A stretch of DNA of 64,000 nucleotides. It comes from an uncultured Lachnospiraceae bacterium (GTDB lineage Bacteria; Bacillota; Clostridia; Lachnospirales; Lachnospiraceae). A program made the position numbers and the translations under genes. Where the stretch lies: the NCBI GenBank assembly GCA_946552115.1, contig CAMNRH010000006.1, forward strand, positions 1 through 64,000. The letters run 5' to 3'. Every line of letters begins with the position of its first letter. Position 1 is the first letter of the stretch. The notes beneath the pieces are model-generated. The model was not told the DNA's origin. It made no database searches and saw only the letters and a list, made by a program, of their open reading frames with translations. Positions 25,396 to 34,424 of the stretch are shown here, piece by piece.

Positions 25396-26439
25396 ATGAA
25401 GTCAGACGTCAGGCTTACATCATTAAGCAAAACCGCAGGGTGAGCGGCCAAGATAGGTCCGGAGACCCTTGCTCAGGTTCTGAGCAAGCTGCCTCAGTTT
25501 CATGATGACAATTTAATAGTAGGAATCGAGACATCAGATGATGCGGCCATATATAAGGTTACTGATGAGATTGCCATGATTCAGACCGTTGACTTTTTCA
25601 CGCCGATTGTAGATGATCCATATATGTTTGGACAGATTGCGGCTGCCAATTCCTTAAGCGACGTATGGGCGATGGGAGGCGAACCGGCAGTTGCACTTAA
25701 CATCGTCGGATTTCCGAATTGTCTGGATCCGGCGATACTTGGCGACATCCTGGCGGGTGGCGCGGCAAAGGTGAAAGAAGCAGGAGCAGTACTGGTGGGC
25801 GGACATTCCGTACAGGACGATGAACCAAAATACGGCCTGTGCGTATCCGGCTTTGTACATCCTGATAAGATATTTAAGAATTATGGCTGCAGACCGGGAG
25901 ATATCTTAGTACTCACGAAGCAGATAGGGAGCGGAATCGTAAATACGGCTATCAAAGCGGAGATGGCGAGCCCCTCTGCAATAAGTGAGGCTCAGACGGT
26001 TATGGCGTCCCTCAATAAAAAAGGCAAGCAGGTGGTGGAGACCTACGACGTATCCGCTTGTACCGATATTACGGGATTCGGCCTTTTGGGGCACTGCGCC
26101 GAGATGGCGGGCGCCAGCGGGGTGACATTTGAAATCAATGTAAGGAGGATTGCGTATTTTGAAGATGCGATCGCGTATGCTAAGATGGGTTTGGTTCCTG
26201 CAGGAGCTTATAAAAACCGGGGCTATTCAATTGGAAAGGTAGAGACAGGAGGAGTAGAAGAGCATTATATTGACCTTCTGTATGACCCGCAGACCTCCGG
26301 CGGGCTGTTAATCAGCGTTGCGCCGGACGATTTGCAGAATGTGCTTAAGGATTTTCGGGAAGCGCATATGGATACGACTGTTTCCGTCATCGGAAGGGTG
26401 GCGGAAAAAAGTGACAAATTGATTCGTCTGTTCGGATAA
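25396..26439 (+). CDS. selD: Selenide, water dikinase (selenoprotein form)
   Basis: A 347-residue enzyme that makes selenophosphate from selenide and ATP, the selenium donor for SelA. Codon 16 is TGA at 25441-25443, in KTAGUAAKIGP where U is selenocysteine; this is the catalytic Cys/Sec position of SelD. The ATG at 25396 follows GGAGGAAA. Without read-through the frame would be only 15 codons, while the rest is fully SelD-like (IQTVDFFTPIVDDPYMFGQ, TDITGFGLLGH). A SECIS-like hairpin follows the TGA. Confidence 0.95.
25468..25488 (+). promoter_or_regulatory. Bacterial SECIS element in selD
   Basis: CTTGCTCAG pairs perfectly with CTGAGCAAG around a GTT loop, 25 bases past the UGA. The apical CAGGTTCTG resembles the GGU-containing loop bound by SelB in E. 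coli fdhF. Confidence 0.8.
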
Positions 26440-26481
26440 AATGTAAAAAGGAACAGGCAGAGCTTTGGAAGGGAAAAGAAT

Positions 26482-27909
26482 ATGAACAAAAATATGTTGT
26501 ACCGCAGCATACCAAAGGTGGACGTTCTGTTGGAAAATGAGGCGATACAGGCACTCATTGCCCATTACAGCAGAGATACGGTGATGGAATCCATCCACAT
26601 TGAGATGGACAGGCTGCGAAAATATATCGGACAGTGCGAGGATGAGGAAAAAGCAAAAATGCAGATTGAGCTGCTTTTATCCCATATAGAAATGACCGTG
26701 GCGGCTATGCATACGCCGAATATGCGGACGGTAATTAACGGAACAGGTACGATTCTTCATACGAATCTGGGACGTGCCCCTATCAGCCGGGAGCATATGA
26801 GGAGAATCACAGCGATTGCGGCGGGGTACTCCAATCTGGAATATAACCTGGAGGCAGGCAAACGCGGCGAGAGATATTCTCATTTTGAAGAGCTTCTGTG
26901 TAAAATTACGGGAGCGGAGGCGGCGATGGCGGTCAATAATAATGCTGCTGCGGTTATGCTGATTTTAAGCTCTCTTGCGAAAGGCGGCGAGGTCGTCGTA
27001 TCCCGCGGCGAGCTTGTTGAAATTGGCGGGAAATTCCGCATTCCGGACGTTATGGAACAGAGCGGGGCTTCGCTTGTTGAGATTGGAACAACGAATAAGA
27101 CTCATTATGATGATTATGAAGATGCGATTACAGAGGAGACGAAAGCGCTTCTTAAAGTACACACAAGTAATTATCGGATTATCGGATTTACGGATACGGT
27201 GGGAATTGATGAGCTGATTCCTCTTGCTAAGGAGCATGAGATTCCCGTTATCGAGGATTTGGGAAGCGGTGTGTTAATTGATTTAAGCAAATATGGAATT
27301 ACCTATGAGCCGACAGTGCAGGAGTCAATACGGAAAGGGGCGGACGTCGTCTGCTTCAGCGGGGATAAGCTTCTCGGCGGTCCCCAGGCGGGAATCATCA
27401 TCGGGCGGAAAAAATATATTGACAGGATGAAAAAGAATCAGCTTACGAGAGCCCTTAGAATTGACAAATTTACGGCCGCGGCGCTGGAATTAGTTCTTCA
27501 GGAATATTTGTCGGAGGAAAAGGCCGTTCAGAATCTTCCGGTGCTTCGTATGATTACGATGTCTTACGCCGAGACGGAAAAAAATGCGCGCGCCCTCTGC
27601 AGGATGCTGAGGAGAGCGTCGCTTCCGGCGAAGATCGAACCGCAGAAGTGCGAATCCCAGATAGGGGGAGGCTCTCTTCCGCTGGAGCGGATTCCAAGCA
27701 TGGCGGCGGTGATCCGGCCGGAGAAAATCAGTGTAACGGAGCTTGAGGAGCGCATGCGCCGTCTGCCGGTGCCGATCATACCGAGAACGGTAAACGATAC
27801 GGTTTTGCTGGATGTGCGTACGATAGACAAGCAGTTGTTTTCTGTTATTTCCAGTCAGCTTAAGGAGCTTCATGTGCTGGAGGAAGTAAGCCTGATAGAG
27901 AGACGATAG
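26482..27909 (+). CDS. selA: L-seryl-tRNA(Sec) selenium transferase
   Basis: A 475-residue PLP enzyme converting seryl-tRNA(Sec) to selenocysteyl-tRNA(Sec) with selenophosphate. The PLP lysine is K296 in SGDKLLGGPQAG. The N-terminal domain (LYRSIPKVDVLLENEA) contacts the tRNA, and NGTGTILHTNLGRAP is the hallmark glycine-rich region. The usual length is about 465 residues. It lies between selD and selB, nine bases before selB. Confidence 0.96.
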   Translation: MNKNMLYRSIPKVDVLLENEAIQALIAHYSRDTVMESIHIEMDRLRKYIGQCEDEEKAKMQIELLLSHIEMTVAAMHTPNMRTVINGTGTILHTNLGRAPISREHMRRITAIAAGYSNLEYNLEAGKRGERYSHFEELLCKITGAEAAMAVNNNAAAVMLILSSLAKGGEVVVSRGELVEIGGKFRIPDVMEQSGASLVEIGTTNKTHYDDYEDAITEETKALLKVHTSNYRIIGFTDTVGIDELIPLAKEHEIPVIEDLGSGVLIDLSKYGITYEPTVQESIRKGADVVCFSGDKLLGGPQAGIIIGRKKYIDRMKKNQLTRALRIDKFTAAALELVLQEYLSEEKAVQNLPVLRMITMSYAETEKNARALCRMLRRASLPAKIEPQKCESQIGGGSLPLERIPSMAAVIRPEKISVTELEERMRRLPVPIIPRTVNDTVLLDVRTIDKQLFSVISSQLKELHVLEEVSLIERR

Positions 27910-27918
27910 GAGCAGGGT

Positions 27919-29835
27919 ATGAAAAATATAATTATCGGTACGGCCGGGCATATTGACCATGGAAAGACGACTTTAATTAAAGCGCTGACAGGACGTAATA
28001 CGGACAGGTGGGAGGAGGAGCAGAGGAGAGGAATTACAATTGACTTAGGCTTCACCTGGTTTGACCTTCCGGGCGGCGGCCGCGCGGGAATTATTGACGT
28101 TCCCGGACATGAAAAATTTATTAACAATATGGTTGCGGGCGTTGTAGGTATGGATCTTGTACTGCTTGTCATTGCCGCGGATGAGGGGATCATGCCGCAG
28201 ACAAGGGAGCATATGGATATTCTGCATCTTCTCGGAATCGAAAAAAGCATTATCGTACTGAATAAATGCGATATTGTAGATGAAGAATGGCTGGAGCTTG
28301 TGGAGGAAGAGGTGCGCGAGGAGCTTAAGGGGACCTTTCTTGAAAGCTCGCCGGTAGTTAAGGTGTCCGCGGCGACAGGGCAGGGGCTTCATGAGCTGGT
28401 AGATGTCATCGAGCATATGACAAGTGATGAGGTAGTGACGAAAGATACACAGACGATCCCGCGTCTGCCGATTGACCGCGCTTTCAGCCTGTCAGGTTTC
28501 GGAACGATTATAACCGGGACGCTTGTGTCCGGAACAATTACAAAAGAGGATACGCTGGAGATGTATCCTCTTGGCAAGGAATGTAAAATTCGCAGTATTC
28601 AGGTGCATGGCGAGGATAAAAAAGCCTGCTATGCCGGACAGCGTGTTGCAATTAATCTTTCAAATGTTAAGAAGAAAGAGATTCAGAGAGGGTGTGTTCT
28701 TGCACCCCGTGAGAGCATGAAAAATACAGACCTTTTGGATGTCAGGCTTGATATTCTTAACTCTTCTATGCGTGTACTTACGAACCATACAAGGCTGCAT
28801 TTTTTTACCGGAACCAGTGAGATCCTCTGCCGGGCCGTATTACTTGACAAAGAAGAGATCGGACCGGGAGAGAGCGGATATGCACAGCTAAGGCTCGAGG
28901 AAAAGCTTGCGGTGAGGCGGGGGGATAAATTTGTAGTGAGATTCTATTCACCGATGGAAACGATTGGAGGCGGGGTGATTCTGGAGCCGAATCCGACGAT
29001 AAAGAGAAGATTCCGCGAGGACGTAATTGACGAGCTTAAACGCAAGGAATCCGGATCCTCCGCAGATGTTATCGAGCTCCATATCAGGGAGCATGCGGAG
29101 ACTTTGATTACACTTGCGGAGCTTGCCAGACTGACAGCTCTTTCTATGGAGGAGGTTTCAGAAGATATTCGCAAGCTTGAGGAAGAGGGAAGAATCCGTG
29201 TTTTTTCCATGCGCAGAGATATCTATGCGTGGCATACGGACAGTGAAAGAGCGATGCTCCTTGAACTTTTAGATACGCTTCACAATTACGAAAACGCTCA
29301 TCCATACCGCTATGGGATGAAAAAAGCAGAGGCGCAGATGACGCATTTTAAAAGAATTAAGGCAAATGTATTTGATAAAATTGTGGAAGCCTTTGAGGAG
29401 GAGGGCAGGGTAAAGCGCGTGGAGGAATATCTGTGTACTCCGGAGTATGGGGTGAGAAAGGACGAGGTCTATGACAAGGTGTCAGGGAAACTTTTGGATG
29501 TTTTCGGGAAAGCCGGTTATGATTTTGTCAGATATTCGGAAATTGACTTTGGGGATATCCCCGCTGATGTGACGGATGATATTTTGAATATATTGCTTGA
29601 GGAAAAGAGGATTGTGAAAATCTCTGAAGATATGTACACAAGGAAATCTTATATTGATGAAGCCGAAAAAATTATCCGGAACAGACTGAAAGAGAATTCT
29701 GTCATTACAATTGCACAGGTCAGAGATATGTTTAAAACAAGTAGAAAGAGTGCCAAACCGATACTGGAATATATGGACAGTATAAAAGTGACCAAAAAAA
29801 CAGGAGCAGAAAGTGAAAGGGTGGCATACGAATGA
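27919..29835 (+). CDS. selB: Selenocysteine-specific elongation factor
   Basis: A 638-residue GTPase that brings selenocysteyl-tRNA(Sec) to the ribosome at UGA codons with a SECIS. GTP motifs are GHIDHGKTT (G1), DVPGHEKFI (G3) and NKCDIVD (G4). EF-Tu-like domains 2 and 3 follow. The C-terminal winged-helix modules, from about residue 380, bind the SECIS hairpin. Its stop overlaps the LysR start by four bases, so the regulator belongs to the selenium operon. Confidence 0.96.
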   Translation: MKNIIIGTAGHIDHGKTTLIKALTGRNTDRWEEEQRRGITIDLGFTWFDLPGGGRAGIIDVPGHEKFINNMVAGVVGMDLVLLVIAADEGIMPQTREHMDILHLLGIEKSIIVLNKCDIVDEEWLELVEEEVREELKGTFLESSPVVKVSAATGQGLHELVDVIEHMTSDEVVTKDTQTIPRLPIDRAFSLSGFGTIITGTLVSGTITKEDTLEMYPLGKECKIRSIQVHGEDKKACYAGQRVAINLSNVKKKEIQRGCVLAPRESMKNTDLLDVRLDILNSSMRVLTNHTRLHFFTGTSEILCRAVLLDKEEIGPGESGYAQLRLEEKLAVRRGDKFVVRFYSPMETIGGGVILEPNPTIKRRFREDVIDELKRKESGSSADVIELHIREHAETLITLAELARLTALSMEEVSEDIRKLEEEGRIRVFSMRRDIYAWHTDSERAMLLELLDTLHNYENAHPYRYGMKKAEAQMTHFKRIKANVFDKIVEAFEEEGRVKRVEEYLCTPEYGVRKDEVYDKVSGKLLDVFGKAGYDFVRYSEIDFGDIPADVTDDILNILLEEKRIVKISEDMYTRKSYIDEAEKIIRNRLKENSVITIAQVRDMFKTSRKSAKPILEYMDSIKVTKKTGAESERVAYE

Positions 29836-30731
29836 ATTTAAAACAGTTAGAGGCATTTGTGCAGGTAGCAGAGGGAGGAAGCTTTTCTAAGGCGGCAAAG
29901 GCATTGTTTTTGACCCAGCCGACGATAAGTGCACATATCGCTTTATTGGAAAAGGAGTTGGATACCAGACTGTTTATCAGGAATACAAAAGAGGTGAGCC
30001 TGTCGGAAGACGGTAAGGAGCTGTATAAATATGCAAGACAGATGGTGGAGCTTGAAAGAAAGATAGAGAAGCGTTTCGGGGAGAAAGAAGAGGAGGAGAA
30101 GCAGTGCATCACGATTGCGGCGTCCACGATACCGGCGCAGTATCTTCTTCCGGGTATTCTTATTAAATTTCGGGAAAAATATCCGGATGAGCAGCTTAAG
30201 ATTATGGAGACAGACAGCAGCGAGGTGATTACACAGATTGTAGACCATGTTGTTGAGATTGGATTTACCGGGACGGTGCTTGAAAAGAAGCATTGCAAAT
30301 ATCTTCCGTTCTATAAGGATGAGCTTGCGGTTATTACCCCGAATACGGAGAAATATCAGAGGTTTAAGAAAATAGAAGGAATCGGCTGGCTTAAGGAAGA
30401 GCAGCTGATTTTAAGGGAAGAAGGCTCCGGAACGCGCAAAGAGGCAGAAAAGCAGCTTAAAGCCGCAGGAATAGATGTGGGGGATCTGAGCGTAATTGCA
30501 AGCATCGGAAATCAGGAAACTATTAAACGCTCTGTGAAGCAGGGAATGGGAATTACAATTCTGTCAAGGCTTGCGGCAAAGGAGGAGGAGGGAGAGGGAA
30601 GTCTTCTTACCTTTCCGATTCCCGGAGCGGATGCCGGGAGAGATATTAATCTTGTTTATAATAAGAATTATCAGTTGTCTCATTCCGCGGAGAGATTTAT
30701 TAAAGTTATAAAAGAGGTATATGAGATTTAG
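29832..30731 (+). CDS. Selenium-associated LysR-family regulator
   Basis: A 299-residue LysR regulator. Residues 1-60 are the helix-turn-helix (LEAFVQVAEGGSFSKAAKAL, LTQPTISAHIALLEKEL) and residues 90-295 the periplasmic-binding-like ligand domain. The ATGA overlap with selB and the surrounding genes match the selenium-metabolism-associated LysR group of Clostridia. It may respond to selenium or sulfur status and control this operon or prd genes; targets are not shown by the sequence. Confidence 0.88.
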   Translation: MNLKQLEAFVQVAEGGSFSKAAKALFLTQPTISAHIALLEKELDTRLFIRNTKEVSLSEDGKELYKYARQMVELERKIEKRFGEKEEEEKQCITIAASTIPAQYLLPGILIKFREKYPDEQLKIMETDSSEVITQIVDHVVEIGFTGTVLEKKHCKYLPFYKDELAVITPNTEKYQRFKKIEGIGWLKEEQLILREEGSGTRKEAEKQLKAAGIDVGDLSVIASIGNQETIKRSVKQGMGITILSRLAAKEEEGEGSLLTFPIPGADAGRDINLVYNKNYQLSHSAERFIKVIKEVYEI

Positions 30732-30748
30732 TGTTTTAAAAAACGAAT

Positions 30749-30785
30749 CGCCAGATATAGAAGTTATCTATATCTGGCGTTCTTC
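30749..30785 (+). terminator. Hairpin after LysR gene
   Basis: CGCCAGATATAGA pairs perfectly with TCTATATCTGGCG around AGTTA. The following T-run is weak (TTCTTCATT), so termination may be partial. Confidence 0.6.
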
Positions 30786-30866
30786 ATTATGGTTTTCGAT
30801 TAGACGAAAACAGAATAAAAGCTTATACTATTAAGAGGGAATGTGTGCAGAACGGAGGGAAAAAGC

Positions 30867-32003
30867 ATGATATATATGGATAACGCAGCGACTACGATGC
30901 ATAAGCCGCAGGCGGTTATTGATGCGGTAGCTGCCGCCATGGGTTCTATGGGGAATGCCGGCAGAGGTGCTAATGAAGCGTCTCTCAGCGCATCGAGGGT
31001 CATTTACGATACGCGGGACAAGCTGTGCCGTTTCTTCGGTGCGGAGGATGCGCGCCGGATTGTATTTACCAATAATTCTACGGAAAGTCTGAATATAGCG
31101 ATCAAAGGACTTCTGAATTCGGGAGACCATGTAATCACTACTATGCTGGAGCATAATTCGGTTCTCCGGCCGCTCTATGAGATGGAGAAACAGGGTGTAA
31201 AGCTTACGATTATTAAGAGCGACGGAAAGGGCATGTTTGATTTGCGGGATATGGAGAAAGCAATTCTTCCGGAGACAAAGATGATTATCTGTACGAATGG
31301 CTCAAATCTGACCGGAAATTATATTGATATTGAGAAAGTTGGGGAGCTGGCGCATAACAGAGGTCTTTTATTTGTAGTGGACGCTTCTCAGACAGCCGGT
31401 GTTTTTCCGATTGATGTACAGAGGATGCATGTGGATGTTTTATGCTTTACCGGTCATAAGGGCCTTTTGGGACCGCAGGGAATCGGCGGAATGTACGTGA
31501 GGGAGGGCCTTGCGATACGTCCGTTAAAGAGCGGCGGAAGCGGTGTGCAGACATACAGCAAAACCCATCCGGCGGAGATGCCTACCGCGCTTGAGGCAGG
31601 AACCCTGAACGGACACGGAATTGCAGGACTCGGTGCGGCGATTGATTATTTGAACGAGGTGGGAATTGACACGGTCCGCGAAAAAGAGCAGCGGCTTATG
31701 CGGAAGTTTTACGACGGCGTGAAAGAGATTCCGGGTGTAAAACTATACGGAGATTTTGACACCTTTAACCGGTGTGCCATTGTGACGCTTAACATCGGCG
31801 ATTATGATTCTTCAGAAGTGAGTGACGAGCTTCTTACAGAATATGGAATATCTACAAGACCAGGGGGGCATTGTGCACCGCTTATGCATGAAGCGCTTGG
31901 AACGGTAGAGCAGGGAGCCGTGAGATTCAGCTTCTCACACTACAACACAGATGAAGAAGTGGATACGGCGATATCAGCCATCCGCGAATTAGCGCAGGAT
32001 TAG
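30867..32003 (+). CDS. Cysteine desulfurase-like aminotransferase of selenium locus
   Basis: A 378-residue class-V PLP enzyme. The N-terminus IYMDNAATTMHKP and the PLP lysine K198 in FTGHKGLLGPQGIGG are typical of the SufS/NifS-like branch. The catalytic-cysteine region is RPGGHCAPLMHEALG near residue 335. The true start at 30867 follows GGAGGG. Such genes in selenium loci are believed to supply selenium from selenocysteine, or sulfur from cysteine, to the carrier proteins encoded just downstream. Confidence 0.88.
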   Translation: MIYMDNAATTMHKPQAVIDAVAAAMGSMGNAGRGANEASLSASRVIYDTRDKLCRFFGAEDARRIVFTNNSTESLNIAIKGLLNSGDHVITTMLEHNSVLRPLYEMEKQGVKLTIIKSDGKGMFDLRDMEKAILPETKMIICTNGSNLTGNYIDIEKVGELAHNRGLLFVVDASQTAGVFPIDVQRMHVDVLCFTGHKGLLGPQGIGGMYVREGLAIRPLKSGGSGVQTYSKTHPAEMPTALEAGTLNGHGIAGLGAAIDYLNEVGIDTVREKEQRLMRKFYDGVKEIPGVKLYGDFDTFNRCAIVTLNIGDYDSSEVSDELLTEYGISTRPGGHCAPLMHEALGTVEQGAVRFSFSHYNTDEEVDTAISAIRELAQD

Positions 32004-32050
32004 GGAGTTATCTTAATTCTGAATGAGAGAACATAAGGAGGAAATGAAAC

Positions 32051-33148
32051 ATGAATTTATCTGATTCAAAGAAAAAACTGGCGTTAGCCGGCGCCATCTG
32101 CGGACTTGTAGCGGCATGTCTTGCATTTATGGGAAATCCGGCAAATATGGCATTCTGTATTGCCTGCTTTATCCGTGATACTGCAGGTGCGCTCGGGATG
32201 CATCAGGCTGAGGTGGTTCAGTACGCAAGACCGGAGATTATCGGTCTGGTATTAGGAGCGTTTATTATTTCTGTCGCGACGAAAGAGTACCGTTCTACGG
32301 CAGGCTCTTCCACGATGACCCGTTTCGTGCTGGGTATGATTATTATGATTGGCTCCCTTGTATTTTTAGGATGCCCGCTCCGTATGATTATCCGTATGTC
32401 TGCAGGCGATTTGAACGCATGGGTAGCGTTAGTCGGCTTTATTCTGGGTGTTGCTACCGGTGTGTTTGCTTTAAAGCAGGGCTTCAGCTTAGGAAGAGCC
32501 CATGTAACGAGTAAGGCAAGCGGTGCTGTATTGCCGGTTATTATGGCGGGAATTCTTGTGCTTGCGCTTGGTACCTCTCTGTTAAAGGCAAGCGAGGCAG
32601 GTCCGGGAAGTCTTCACGCACCGATTATCGCATCCCTGATTGGAGGACTTGTATTCGGCGCTTTCGCTCAGAAGTCCAGGATGTGCTTCGCAGGAAGCAT
32701 GCGTGATGTTATTTTAATGAAAAACTTTGATTTATTCAGTGTAATTGCAGGCTTGTTCGTTGTAATGCTGGTGTTTAATGTGGCGACGGGACGTTTTGTA
32801 GTCGGATTTAATACTCCGGGAGTGATTGCTCATTCTGAGCATCTGTGGAATGCGCTTGGCATGTATGCGGTTGGATTCGCGGCGGTTCTTGCAGGCGGAT
32901 GCCCGCTTCGTCAGCTGATTTTAGCAGGTCAGGGCTCTTCTGATTCTGCAGTAACCGTACTCGGTATGTTTTTTGCGGCGGCGCTCTGCCATAATTTTGG
33001 TTTGGCTGCAAGTGGAACTGCCCTGAATCCGGAGACAAAAGAGGTTGTTGCCGGTGCCGTTCCGTTTAACGGTAAGGTGGCGTGTATTATCTGCATTATC
33101 GTATGTTTTATTATCGCGTTTACCCATAAGCGTGAGGAAACAAAATAA
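32051..33148 (+). CDS. yedE: YedE-type putative selenium transporter
   Basis: A 365-residue membrane protein with nine to ten helices. Signature cysteine segments of the YeeE/YedE family are FLGCPLRMIIRM near residue 108, KSRMCFAGSMRD near 210, and AGGCPLRQLILAGQGSSDS near 280. YeeE is a thiosulfate importer; YedE within selenium loci is proposed to carry a selenium compound. GGAGG precedes the ATG. It is followed by a TusA-like gene, a common pairing. Confidence 0.9.
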   Translation: MNLSDSKKKLALAGAICGLVAACLAFMGNPANMAFCIACFIRDTAGALGMHQAEVVQYARPEIIGLVLGAFIISVATKEYRSTAGSSTMTRFVLGMIIMIGSLVFLGCPLRMIIRMSAGDLNAWVALVGFILGVATGVFALKQGFSLGRAHVTSKASGAVLPVIMAGILVLALGTSLLKASEAGPGSLHAPIIASLIGGLVFGAFAQKSRMCFAGSMRDVILMKNFDLFSVIAGLFVVMLVFNVATGRFVVGFNTPGVIAHSEHLWNALGMYAVGFAAVLAGGCPLRQLILAGQGSSDSAVTVLGMFFAAALCHNFGLAASGTALNPETKEVVAGAVPFNGKVACIICIIVCFIIAFTHKREETK

Positions 33149-33199
33149 TTGTTGAAATAAAGAGACATACATAGTATTCTAAGAAAGAAGGTAAATAAT

Positions 33200-33403
33200 A
33201 TGAAAGAAGTAGATGCAAGAGGTCTTTCCTGTCCGGAGCCGCTTATGCTGACAGCAAACGCACTTAAGGGAGCTACAGAGGCAGTAAAGGTGCTGGTAAC
33301 AGAGCCGCACCAGAAGATGAATGTGGAGAAGTATGCGAAAGATCACGGTAAAACTCCGGTTTCATCAGAGAAAGACGGATACTTTGAAGTGGTGATTGAG
33401 TAA
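33200..33403 (+). CDS. TusA-like sulfur/selenium carrier protein
   Basis: A 67-residue TusA-fold protein (SirA/YedF/TusA family). The conserved motif is DARGLSCPEPLMLTANAL, with the carrier cysteine at residue 11. It can hold persulfide or perselenide for transfer. It is located between yedE and the DUF3343 gene, with two bases to the latter, so one transcript is likely. Its role in selenium delivery is inferred from context. Confidence 0.88.
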   Translation: MKEVDARGLSCPEPLMLTANALKGATEAVKVLVTEPHQKMNVEKYAKDHGKTPVSSEKDGYFEVVIE

Positions 33404-33405
33404 TT

Positions 33406-33642
33406 ATGAGAAAAAAAGAACTGAAGCTTGTGATAACATTTCATACGACGGCTGATGCAATGGCGATGGAAAAGGCATGTAAGGAATATCATGTGCCGGG
33501 ACGGATTATTCCGGTTCCGAGAGCAATATCGGCGGGCTGCGGTCTCGCATGGTGCGCTGAGCTCTCCGAAAAAGAAGAGATAGCTGCCATGATGAGGAAA
33601 GCCGGAATCAGGGAAGAGGAAATGCACGAGTGTATGGTTTAG
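33406..33642 (+). CDS. DUF3343 putative Se/S carrier protein
   Basis: A 78-residue protein with the DUF3343 pattern: LVITFHTTADAMAMEKACKE, PGRIIPVPRAISAGCGLAWC. The paired cysteines in AGCGLAWC would be the carrier site. It immediately follows the TusA-like gene and is the last gene of the selenium locus. The family is predicted to act with TusA/YedE in selenium or sulfur movement; no biochemistry is known to me. Confidence 0.85.
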   Translation: MRKKELKLVITFHTTADAMAMEKACKEYHVPGRIIPVPRAISAGCGLAWCAELSEKEEIAAMMRKAGIREEEMHECMV

Positions 33643-33657
33643 AATTCTGAAGATGAA

Positions 33658-33701
33658 AAAGACAGGTATGTTTTTGTATAGAAACATTACCTGTCTTTTA
33701 A
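33658..33701. terminator. Terminator after selenium locus
   Basis: AAGACAGGTATGTTT pairs with AAACATTACCTGTCTT (small bulge), followed by TTTT; its A-rich 5' side also allows use from the minus-strand TetR gene. Confidence 0.75.
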
Positions 33702-33717
33702 GGTTCAACATCCATAG

Positions 33718-34305
33718 CTATACTCCTTTAACAAACATATCTAATAGATGCGGCATTAATTTGTCGCTGTATTCAGTCAGAGAATACCGTCCCTTGAAGA
33801 GGGCCCAGTCATAAAGCAGTGCCCGTTCATACATGGCATATAAATTCATCAGCTCCCCGGGTGTGCTGGTATCCTTAAATTCCCCGGATTTTAAGCCGTC
33901 GGTGATGAGTTCGAGAATCCATTCATAATAAAAGCGTTTTTGATCAACCAGGGAACGTTTATCCTTTGTAACGAGCTGTGAAGAATAGAGAGAAGCGAGG
34001 AGCCTGATATCAACGCTTGTCTCAATCATATAAAATAATTCGTGATTTAAAAAAAGAAGCTTATCATAAATAGATAAATCGGGGTCAATCACTGCGGCAA
34101 GCTCCTCGTATTTTCCGTCAAACAGATTTGACAGGGAATTGAGAAGTGCCTCTTTGCCTTTGAAGTAATGATAAAAAGTGCCCTTTGACGTCTTAGAAGC
34201 AGCGATGATATCTTCTACGGTGGTATTTTCATAACCGTTTTTGTAGAACAAATTCCATGCGGCCTTTACAATGCGGCTTTTCGTAGAACGCCGTTTACGT
34301 GGCAT
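33718..34305 (-). CDS. TetR-family transcriptional regulator
   Basis: A 195-residue repressor. Residues 8-55 are the TetR helix-turn-helix (IVKAAWNLFYKNGYENTTVEDII, KGTFYHYFKGKEALL), followed by a helical ligand-binding domain. The ATG at 34305 is preferred over one at 34311 because AAAGGA is better spaced. It lies downstream of prdF on the same strand, separated by a hairpin. The ligand and targets are unknown; control of the neighbouring prd genes is only a possibility. Confidence 0.88.
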   Translation of the reverse strand: MPRKRRSTKSRIVKAAWNLFYKNGYENTTVEDIIAASKTSKGTFYHYFKGKEALLNSLSNLFDGKYEELAAVIDPDLSIYDKLLFLNHELFYMIETSVDIRLLASLYSSQLVTKDKRSLVDQKRFYYEWILELITDGLKSGEFKDTSTPGELMNLYAMYERALLYDWALFKGRYSLTEYSDKLMPHLLDMFVKGV

Positions 34306-34352
34306 TGGCATCAGTCCTTTCTTAATATAAAATTTAAATATATGTGTATATA

Positions 34353-34386
34353 AATAGAAACGGATTTAAAAGAAACCCGTTTCTAT
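34353..34386 (-). terminator. Terminator after prdF
   Basis: AATAGAAACGG pairs with CCGTTTCTATT. Read on the minus strand it follows prdF and precedes the TetR gene. Confidence 0.6.
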
Positions 34387-34424
34387 TATATCTATATATT
34401 CGATTAATTTCAACCCCGAAGAAA

